A DNA stretch of 64,000 nucleotides from JBBROS01 sp963752225 (lineage in GTDB: Bacteria > Pseudomonadota > Alphaproteobacteria > Acetobacterales > Acetobacteraceae), in assembly GCA_963752225.1 (NCBI GenBank), contig CAVVXS010000016.1, positions 231,783-295,782 on the forward strand. Direction: 5' to 3'. A program made the position numbers and the translations under genes. Each line of letters opens with the position of its first letter. Position 1 is the first letter of the stretch. The notes beneath the pieces are model-generated. The model did not search any database, was not told the origin of the DNA, and saw only the letters and a list, made by a program, of their open reading frames with translations. Below are positions 58,105 to 64,000 of this stretch, piece after piece.

Positions 58105-59805
58105 ATGCGCGTATGGCGAAACATTTCAGTCTCCGGCAAGCTGGCTGCGGCATTCGGCTCCGTGTTCGTGCTGATCGTCGCGCTTGGCGCGATCAGCCTC
58201 GTGCAGATGCGGGCCATTCAGCAGCATACCGCCGAAATCAACGCGAATTGGCTGCCGTCGACGGTTCAGCTGGGCAAGGTCGTATCCGCGCTGAAGGACT
58301 ACCGGCTGACCTATAACCGATTGATCCTGGCGGAGATGGCGCAGGACCAAGTGGCGGTGGAATCACACTTCACCGAAGCTGCGGGTGCCCAGGCAGCGGT
58401 CGACCGGGAGTTCGCGAATTACAAGCGTTTGATCACACCTGGAACCGACGACGCTCAGTTGATGCAGCGTTTCGACAACTCCTGGTCGGAACTCAAGAAG
58501 GTCGACGCGTCCACCACCGCCCTGCTGCGGGCCGGAGCGATCGACGCCGTGCTGCCGATGTTCCGTGGCCCGTCACGGGCTCACTTCCGTGAAGCAGTCG
58601 ACAGCGTGATGAAGGACGTCGCTTTCAACGCGGCCGAGGGTGATCGCGAAGCGACCCTGGCCGAGAACGCCTTCGGCACGGCCAAAGTGCTGGTGGCGGT
58701 GACCCTTGCTTTGTGCGCCTGCTTGTGTGCCGCTGCCGGCGTGATGGTGGTCTACGGCGTCGTCAAGCCGCTCGGCCGTGCGATTGCTATCTTGGATCGG
58801 CTGGCGGCGGGAGATTTGGACGTCGCGATCGAGGACAGCGCCGCGGCCGACGAGATTGGCCGGCTGACGCGTTCCCTGGCGGTGTTCAAGCGGAGCGGCA
58901 TGGAGGCCAAGCGCTTGACGGCCGAGCAGGAGCAGGCGCGGGCCGCTCGGGACCAGCGGAGCAAGCTGATCGAGGACACGGTCAAGCGGTTCGAAAGCCG
59001 GGTGGAGACAATGGTCGGCGTGCTGGCGTCCGGCTCGACCGAACTCGAAGCGACCGCACGGCTGATGAGCGACACCGCCGGGCGGGCGCATGATCAGGCC
59101 GGCGTCGTGGCGGACGCGTCGACTCAGGCGTCGAACAGCGTGCAGACCGCGGCGGCAGCGGCCGAGCAACTCGCGGCGTCCATCGGCGAGATCAGCCGGC
59201 AGGTCGTGATGTCGGCCGAGGTCGCCGACCGGGCGGTCGGTGACGCGAAGCGCACGGACGAGATCGTGCACGCCTTGGCCGAAGGTGCGGACCGGATCGG
59301 CAAGGTGGTCGAGATGATCAGCAGCATCGCCGGGCAAACGAATCTGCTCGCCTTGAACGCCACCATCGAGGCGGCCCGTGCCGGCGACGCCGGCAAGGGG
59401 TTTGCCGTGGTGGCGTCGGAGGTGAAGAACCTTGCCGGCCAGACTGCTCGTGCCACGGAAGAAATCGCCGAGCAGATCAGCGCGGTTCAGGCGGCGACCA
59501 AGGAGGCGGTGCAGGCGATCCACGACATCACCCAGACGATCGGGTCGATTAACGAAATTGCGACCTCCATCGCGTCCGCGGTAGAGCAGCAGGGAGCGGC
59601 CACGGCGGAGATCGCCCGAACGGTGCAGGACACGGCCCGGGCGGCGCTGCAGGTCACGTCGAATATCGGCAGCGTGCGGGACGCCGCAAACGATACGGGG
59701 AGCGCGGCCACCCAAGTCCTGGGAGCGGCGGGCTCGGTGTCGAGCCAGGCGGAGCAGATCTCGAACGAGGTATCGACCTTCGTGTCGGAGGTCAGGGCGG
59801 CCTGA
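58105..59805 (+). CDS. Methyl-accepting chemotaxis protein
   Basis: A membrane chemoreceptor of 566 residues signalling to CheA. TM1 is AAAFGSVFVLIVALGAISL near residues 13-31, followed by a roughly 170-residue periplasmic four-helix-bundle sensor, TM2 (VTLALCACLCAAAGVMVVYG), HAMP, and the signalling domain with its conserved hairpin tip (IAGQTNLLALNATIEAARAG). ATG 58105 has GAGG seven bases upstream; an in-frame GTG at 58051 would only add polar residues. No che genes are adjacent, so it is an orphan receptor; the ligand cannot be predicted. Codon use looks ordinary. Confidence 0.95.
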   Translation: MRVWRNISVSGKLAAAFGSVFVLIVALGAISLVQMRAIQQHTAEINANWLPSTVQLGKVVSALKDYRLTYNRLILAEMAQDQVAVESHFTEAAGAQAAVDREFANYKRLITPGTDDAQLMQRFDNSWSELKKVDASTTALLRAGAIDAVLPMFRGPSRAHFREAVDSVMKDVAFNAAEGDREATLAENAFGTAKVLVAVTLALCACLCAAAGVMVVYGVVKPLGRAIAILDRLAAGDLDVAIEDSAAADEIGRLTRSLAVFKRSGMEAKRLTAEQEQARAARDQRSKLIEDTVKRFESRVETMVGVLASGSTELEATARLMSDTAGRAHDQAGVVADASTQASNSVQTAAAAAEQLAASIGEISRQVVMSAEVADRAVGDAKRTDEIVHALAEGADRIGKVVEMISSIAGQTNLLALNATIEAARAGDAGKGFAVVASEVKNLAGQTARATEEIAEQISAVQAATKEAVQAIHDITQTIGSINEIATSIASAVEQQGAATAEIARTVQDTARAALQVTSNIGSVRDAANDTGSAATQVLGAAGSVSSQAEQISNEVSTFVSEVRAA

Positions 59806-59831
59806 TCTCACCGCCTTGCAGGCTGGGCGGG

Positions 59832-59864
59832 GCGAGGCTGGCTGGACGCACCCGCCAGCCTCGC
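59832..59864 (+). terminator. Hairpin after the chemotaxis receptor gene
   Basis: GCGAGGCTGGC (59832-59842) pairs perfectly with GCCAGCCTCGC (59854-59864) around an 11-base loop, 27 bases after the stop codon. There is no T-tract, so this is a structure-only terminator candidate. Confidence 0.55.
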
Positions 59865-60481
59865 TGTCACGGCCCGCGGCAGCCGAAACGACGAACATGG
59901 CGGGCCAGCCATCAAGATTGAGGCCGAGGCAGGCGGCAGGCTACCCATCGATCGCCGGGTCGAGGAGCCATCTCGCCGCCTGGCGTCAAGCAACGTCACG
60001 TTGAATGAAGAACGGACAGGACAGCCGACAAACCCGGACCAATCAAAGCACAGAACACTCGGCAAACTGCGGTATAGATCAGGCTCACTCGATGGGACTT
60101 CGGCAATGAAGCGGTTCTACGCCTCCGCCACTTCGGCAATTCGGAGTATTCTTGTGTGCGCCAGCCCCGAGGGCTCGGCAGCGCGAAGCGTCATCGGCCA
60201 GTTGAAGTCCGTCTCTGGCCAGCGCATCGGCGCGGGCGCCACCGCTGCTCCGAAGGCCGCGCCACCGATGCCCCCGACGGTGGGAGAGGCGCCGGCATAC
60301 TGCCGCCTCCCCGTCCAGCCGAGGTAGCCCCGGCTCGGAGCCGGCCGCTCCGAGCGACGCTCGGCCGCCTGCCCGCCTCGTTTCGCAACGCCTGTTCAGG
60401 CCGGGTCCGCGGGGCCGGTGGAGATGAGGGCCCGTTTGCACCAGCCCGCTCGCTCGGCCATTCGGTGGCGCGATAAGGTCC
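59865..60481. other. Long stretch without a convincing gene
   Basis: About 620 bp between the receptor hairpin and the pyk terminator. A 108-codon frame at 60001-60327 and a 272-codon minus frame from 60085 exist, but neither shows a domain, a ribosome site or natural composition; the second is largely a shadow of pyk. The part 60000-60160 is noticeably less GC-rich, and 60160-60470 is full of short GC-rich direct and inverted words. This may be a decayed gene or a non-coding/regulatory region; nothing more can be supported. Confidence 0.5.
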
Positions 60482-60498
60482 GGCGGACGGTGTCCGCC
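60482..60498 (-). terminator. Hairpin at the end of pyk
   Basis: GGCGGAC-GGT-GTCCGCC forms a perfect 7-bp stem whose last base is part of the pyk stop codon (TAG, 60500-60498 on the minus strand). No T-tract follows in the pyk direction, so it is a weak candidate. Confidence 0.4.
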
Positions 60499-61931
60499 TA
60501 CTTCACGTTCACCACGCGAAGCGCGTTGGTGGTGCCCGGCTGATTGAACGGAACGCCGGCTGTCACGACGATCTCTTCTCCGGGGCTGGCGAAGCCTTCG
60601 GTCCGGGCAATGCGCGCGGCCCGGGTCACGGCTTCCGTCATGGAATGAACCTCGGCGCATTGCACGGCGTGCACGCCCCAAACGACCGCCAGCCGGCGCG
60701 AGGTGGCCAAGTTGCTGGTCAAGCCCAGCACCGGAACGTCGGGCCGTTCGCGGGCGATCCGCAAGGCGGTGCTGCCGCCCTCGGTGAATGCGGCGATCGC
60801 CGCGACCCCGATCGTGTGGGCGATCTGCCGGCTTGCGGTGGCGATGGCGCTGGCGGACAGGCGTTCGGGCGCCGGCCGTCCGGCCTCGATCACGTTGCGC
60901 CAACCCGGGTCACGTTCGACCCGCTCGACAATGCGATCCATCATGTTGACGGCCTCGAACGGATATTGCCCGGCCGCCGTCTCGGCGCTGAGCATCACGG
61001 CGTCGGCGCCGTCGAACACCGCGGTGGCCACGTCGGAGGCTTCGGCACGGGTCGGCGCCGGGGCGCTGATCATGCTTTCCAGCATTTGTGTCGCCACCAC
61101 GACCGGGATGCCGCGCTGCCAGGCGGCGCGGACGATCCGCTTTTGCGCCAGCGGCACCTCTTCCGGCGGCAGCTCGACCCCCAGGTCGCCGCGCGCCACC
61201 ATCACCGCATCCAACTCGTCGAGGATCGCGTCGAGGTTCTCGAGCGATTGCGGCTTTTCCATCTTGGTCATGATCCAGGCCCGGCCGGCCGCGATGGTCT
61301 TGGCTTCGGCCACGTCCTCCGCCCGCTGCACGAAGCTCAGGCCGATGAAATCCACCCCGTGCTCGAGCGCGAACTGCAGGTCGATGCGGTCCTTCGCCGT
61401 CAGCGCCGGGATCGGCAGCGCCACGTCCGGCACGTTGACGCCCTTGCGGTCGCTCAACGGGCCGCCGGTCACGACCTCGGTCTCGAGATGGTCCTCACGC
61501 ACCCGCGTCACCCGCAGGCGCAGCTTGCCATCGTCGAGCAGAAGCGACGTGCCGATGCCGGCCGCCTGGATGATCTCGGGATGCGGCAGTGCGACCCGGC
61601 GCGTGTCACCGGGCACCGACGACAGATCGACCCGGAACGCCTGCCCGGTTTGCAACACCACGCGCCCCGCTTGGAAACGGCCGACCCGCAGCTTCGGTCC
61701 TTGCACGTCGGCCAGGATGCCGATCGGCCGGCCGGCATGCTCCTCCAGCGCACGGATCATGATGATCCGCTGCAGGTGATCCTCGTGCGTGCCGTGGCTG
61801 AAGTTCAGCCGGAACACGTCGGCGCCGGCGTGGAACAAGCGCGACAACACTTCGGGCGTGCTGCTCGCCGGTCCCAAGGTGGCGACGATTTTGGTGCGGC
61901 GCCGGCGGCGCAGCTTGATGCGGGCGGCCAT
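60498..61931 (-). CDS. pyk: Pyruvate kinase
   Basis: Converts phosphoenolpyruvate and ADP to pyruvate and ATP. The 477 residues begin with a very basic stretch (ARIKLRRRRRTKIVATLGPA). Active-site blocks are FRLNFSHGTHEDH, the catalytic lysine motif WIMTKMEKPQSLENLD, VARGDLGVELPPEEVPLAQK and ATQMLESMI. The C-terminal regulatory domain ends with PFNQPGTTNALRVV. It lies downstream of glycerate 2-kinase in the same direction, separated by a repeat array. Glycerate kinase makes 2-phosphoglycerate, which becomes PEP, so the two genes serve one route from glycerate to pyruvate, as in ttuD-ttuE type loci. Confidence 0.97.
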   Translation of the reverse strand: MAARIKLRRRRRTKIVATLGPASSTPEVLSRLFHAGADVFRLNFSHGTHEDHLQRIIMIRALEEHAGRPIGILADVQGPKLRVGRFQAGRVVLQTGQAFRVDLSSVPGDTRRVALPHPEIIQAAGIGTSLLLDDGKLRLRVTRVREDHLETEVVTGGPLSDRKGVNVPDVALPIPALTAKDRIDLQFALEHGVDFIGLSFVQRAEDVAEAKTIAAGRAWIMTKMEKPQSLENLDAILDELDAVMVARGDLGVELPPEEVPLAQKRIVRAAWQRGIPVVVATQMLESMISAPAPTRAEASDVATAVFDGADAVMLSAETAAGQYPFEAVNMMDRIVERVERDPGWRNVIEAGRPAPERLSASAIATASRQIAHTIGVAAIAAFTEGGSTALRIARERPDVPVLGLTSNLATSRRLAVVWGVHAVQCAEVHSMTEAVTRAARIARTEGFASPGEEIVVTAGVPFNQPGTTNALRVVNVK

Positions 61932-61950
61932 GGATTTCGGCTCCTTCAGT

Positions 61951-62050
61951 GTCGCGCGATTGACGTCGCGATCGATCGCGCAAACGACGTCGCGATTGGT
62001 CGCGCAAACGGCGTCGCGATCGATCGCGCAAACGGCGTCGCGATCACGAT
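61951..62050. repeat. 24-bp tandem repeats with a 14-bp palindrome, between gck and pyk
   Basis: Units start at 61965, 61989 and 62013 with an exact 24-bp period. Partial units precede (61951-61964) and follow (62037-62050). The first and third units contain the perfect palindrome CGCGATCGATCGCG; the middle one has two changes (ATTGGT). The array fills the space between the glycerate kinase stop and the pyk start and so lies in the pyk leader. The dyad symmetry and 24-bp phasing (a little over two helical turns) would suit repeated protein binding; this is inference. Confidence 0.85.
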
Positions 62051-63306
62051 CGCCCGGAGGGCGTCGCGAGCAGGATCGCGCGGATATCGTTGACGTTGGT
62101 CAGCGTCGGGCCGGTGACGACAAGGTCGTCCAGGGCGCTGAACAGGGCGTAGCTGTCGTGTGCGGCGAGGGCTGCACCCGGATCGACGCCGCGGGCGCGG
62201 GCCCGCGTCAGCGTGTCGGGGCCAATGATGGCGCCGGCCGCATCTTGGTTGCCGTCGATGCCGTCCGTGTCGCCGGCGATGGCCCAGATGTCCGGCGCCC
62301 CGCCCAGGCCAACAGCCAGGCTCAGCAGGAACTCGGTGTTGCGCCCGCCCTTGCCGCGATGGCCCGGCGGCAGCTCGACCGTCGTCTCGCCGCCGGACAG
62401 CAGCACGCACGGCGGCGGCAGCGGCTGATGGTGCCGGCGCACGCTGGCGGCGATGCCCGCCATGACGGTTCCGACCTCGCGGCTGTTCCCCTCGATCGCA
62501 TCGCCGAGGATCATCGGCGTCAGGCCGTTAGCACGGGCCGCGTCCGCCGCCGCGGCGAGCGCCATGGCAGGGGTGGCGATCATGCGGACGTCGCAGTGCA
62601 GTTCGCCCGGCTTCGGCGTCTCGGCGCCGTCGGTGCGCGGCAGGTCGAGACGATACCGGGCGGCGATGGCGCGCACGTCGGCCCAGGTGGAGGCGTCCGG
62701 GACGGTCGGGCCGCTGCCGATGGTTGCCGGGTCGTCGCCGGGAACGTCGCTGATTGCGAGTGTGACGACGCGGGCCGGCGCGGCGGCGGCGGCGAGGCGG
62801 CCGCCCTTGATGGCCGAGAGATGCTTGCGGACCGCGTTCATCGCCCCGATCGGCGCGCCCGACGCGAGCAAGGCGGCGTTGACCGCTTGCAGGTCGTCGA
62901 GCGTCAGCCCGTCGGCCGGCAATTCCAGCAAGGCCGACGCGCCGCCCGACATCAGCGCCACCACCATGTCGTCGGGACCGAGTCCGGCGACCGCGGCCAG
63001 GATCTGCCGCGCGGCCTCGGCGCTGTTGGCGTCGGGCACGGGGTGGCTGGATTGCAGCACACGGATCCGCTGCGTCGAGCATTCATGGCCGTAGCGGGTG
63101 ACAACGACCCCCTCGGCGCCGGGCCAGGCCGCCTCCAGCGCGGCGGCCATCGAGGCGGCCGACTTGCCGGCGCCGACCACGACCACCCGGCCCGGCGGAC
63201 GCTCCGGCAGGTGCGCGGCCAGCACGGCGTGCGGGTCGGCGCTCGCCACCGCGGCGCCGAACATTGCCCGCAGCGCGGCCCGCGCGTTCTGGTCGGTCCA
63301 ACTCAT
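62044..63306 (-). CDS. Glycerate 2-kinase (MOFRL family)
   Basis: Phosphorylates D-glycerate to 2-phosphoglycerate, 420 residues. The N-terminal DUF4147 domain has RVVVVGAGKSAASMAAALE, VALMSGGASALLELPADG and RKHLSAIKGGRLAAAAAPA. The C-terminal MOFRL domain has CVLLSGGETTVELPPGHRGK, GGRNTEFLLSLAVGL and WAIAGDTDGIDGNQDAAGA. Relatives were once called hydroxypyruvate reductase (TtuD). ATG 63306 has a strong GGAGG five bases upstream, and the frame beyond it is not coding. Upstream of pyk in one direction, it feeds glycerate from glyoxylate, tartrate or serine metabolism to pyruvate. Confidence 0.93.
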   Translation of the reverse strand: MSWTDQNARAALRAMFGAAVASADPHAVLAAHLPERPPGRVVVVGAGKSAASMAAALEAAWPGAEGVVVTRYGHECSTQRIRVLQSSHPVPDANSAEAARQILAAVAGLGPDDMVVALMSGGASALLELPADGLTLDDLQAVNAALLASGAPIGAMNAVRKHLSAIKGGRLAAAAAPARVVTLAISDVPGDDPATIGSGPTVPDASTWADVRAIAARYRLDLPRTDGAETPKPGELHCDVRMIATPAMALAAAADAARANGLTPMILGDAIEGNSREVGTVMAGIAASVRRHHQPLPPPCVLLSGGETTVELPPGHRGKGGRNTEFLLSLAVGLGGAPDIWAIAGDTDGIDGNQDAAGAIIGPDTLTRARARGVDPGAALAAHDSYALFSALDDLVVTGPTLTNVNDIRAILLATPSGRS

Positions 63307-63399
63307 GACGCCTCCCTGCTTGGCGGGCACTATGGTGGCAGGCGGGCGGTTGATCCAGGCCCCGCCTGCCGCCACCTTGGGTGCATGGAGGAGCAAACC

Positions 63400-63721
63400 A
63401 TGCCCGAACTCGACGCAACCGCAACTCGATCCCGCCGCCCGCACCGAATTGGAGGCGGCCGCATTCCGTCGCCTCGTCGAGCACCTGCGCGAACGGACCG
63501 ACGTGCAGAACATCGACCTGATGAACCTGGCCGGCTTCTGCCGCAATTGCCTCAGCCGCTGGTATCGCGAAGCCGCCGAGCAGCAGGGGGTCACGATGAC
63601 GGACCCGCAGGCGCGCGAAACCATCTACGGCATGCCCTATAAGGATTGGCAGGCCAAGCATCAGCGCGAAGCGAGCGCTGAGCAGAAGGCGGCATTCGCG
63701 ACAGCCAATCCGGGGCACTGA
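63400..63721 (+). CDS. DUF1244 family protein with a start/frame conflict
   Basis: A small protein of unknown function (about 106 residues) typical of Rhodospirillales and related groups. The conserved part is clear: ELEAAAFRRLVEHLRERTDV, IDLMNLAGFCRNCLSRWYRE (two close cysteines) and ETIYGMPYKDWQAKHQ, ending in PGH. It reads in one frame from at least 63449 to 63721. The only good start, ATG 63400 with GGAGGAG seven bases upstream, is in another frame. Removing one base near 63415-63424 (in GCAACCGCAACT) would give MPELDATQLDPAARTELEAA, a natural start. So either a one-base insertion exists or translation starts at TTG 63377 or 63449. Confidence 0.75.
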
Positions 63722-63806
63722 GGCGGTGGTTGGCCGCCGGCGCCCGATTGACCCGCCCCGGCGGTAAAGGTAAGCCCCGACCCCTTCCAAAAACTGGGGC
63801 TGCGGC

Positions 63807-64000
63807 ATGGCCAATACCGATGTGATCGAGTCCGACGACGACGCCCTGGACAATCTCGGCAAGTCCGATGATGCGAAGGTCGGTGGCGTCGCGGCCGACC
63901 GGCTCCGCAGCCTGATCGAGCGCATCGAGCGACTCGAGGAGGAACGCAAGGCGCTCGGGTCCGACATCAAGGACATCTTCGCCGAAGCCAAGTCGGCCGG
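63807..64000 (+). CDS. gapR: GapR family (DUF2312) DNA-binding protein, N-terminal part
   Basis: The first 64 residues of a GapR-type protein, cut by the window edge. GapR is a nucleoid protein that recognises overtwisted DNA ahead of polymerases and is essential in Caulobacter. The acidic N-terminus (IESDDDALDNLGK) is followed by VGGVAADRLRSLIERIERLE and KALGSDIKDIFAEAKSAG, the conserved coiled-coil start of the family. ATG 63807 follows an 85-bp gap after the DUF1244 gene. The DNA-binding C-terminal part lies outside. Confidence 0.9.
   Translation, partial: MANTDVIESDDDALDNLGKSDDAKVGGVAADRLRSLIERIERLEEERKALGSDIKDIFAEAKSA

Noticed and set aside
60001..60327. 108-codon frame in the gap before pyk
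   Set aside because: No ribosome site, no domain, and a composition change half-way; not supported as a gene.
60085..60903. 272-codon minus frame at the pyk end
   Set aside because: Most of it is an out-of-frame copy of pyk, and the rest is Arg/Gly-rich without features.
61951..62050. CRISPR array
   Set aside because: The 24-bp units are directly abutting with no spacers, and no cas genes are present.

Overview
The window is a high-GC chromosome segment (about 70% G+C by eye) of an alphaproteobacterium, most likely in the Rhodospirillales/Acetobacteraceae. The basis is the dnaG-rpoD pair, a GapR (DUF2312) gene, a glycerate-kinase/pyruvate-kinase pair, abundant Liv-type importers, and two families of GC-rich intergenic hairpins. 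The taxonomic call is inference. No phage, transposase, plasmid, CRISPR, rRNA or tRNA gene was recognised. The region reads as ordinary core chromosome with dense metabolic islands.

Layout. 1-5.9 kb: end of dnaG, rpoD, a GNAT acetyltransferase, an orphan branched-chain-type binding protein, and an RlmD/TrmA-type RNA methyltransferase. 5.8-14.2 kb: glutaryl-CoA dehydrogenase, a DEAD-box helicase, a GH15 glucoamylase/trehalase-like enzyme, an AcpA-type phosphoesterase, a small exported protein, a methyltransferase and a DUF2934 protein. 14.2-24.0 kb: a class III CoA-transferase coupled to an HMG-CoA lyase, an RND efflux pair, an orphan CoxL-like molybdenum subunit and a nitroreductase. 24.2-25.5 kb: an EAL c-di-GMP phosphodiesterase convergent with a PilZ protein. 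25.6-30.8 kb: an 8-oxoguanine deaminase divergent from a xanthine-dehydrogenase-like FAD subunit and a 2Fe-2S/molybdenum fusion that carries a one-base frameshift. 30.7-32.7 kb: a glycosyltransferase and an exported class II aldolase.

32.8-44.2 kb is one large leftward catabolic locus. It holds a complete Liv importer (binding protein, two permeases, two ATPases) followed by a FadJ-type hydratase/dehydrogenase, an acyl-CoA ligase, a thiolase and an acyl-CoA dehydrogenase. Together these cover uptake, activation and one full beta-oxidation turn of an organic acid that the sequence does not identify. One ATPase has arginine in place of the Walker A lysine. 44.4-51.8 kb: a nitronate-monooxygenase-type flavoenzyme, a PHB-depolymerase-family esterase, mfd and an ABC exporter. 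51.9-56.5 kb: a second leftward Liv importer in which LivM and LivG are fused. 56.6-64 kb: a GH5-like glycosidase, a chemotaxis transducer, a nearly 0.7-kb stretch with no convincing gene, pyk, an array of 24-bp palindrome-containing repeats, glycerate 2-kinase, a DUF1244 gene with a start/frame conflict, and the start of gapR.

No clearly new multi-gene system was found. The best leads are the frameshifted purine-type hydroxylase beside 8-oxoguanine deaminase, the Walker A variant, the c-di-GMP gene pair, the 24-bp array between gck and pyk, the palindrome that supplies start codons to two divergent genes, and the two dispersed hairpin families.
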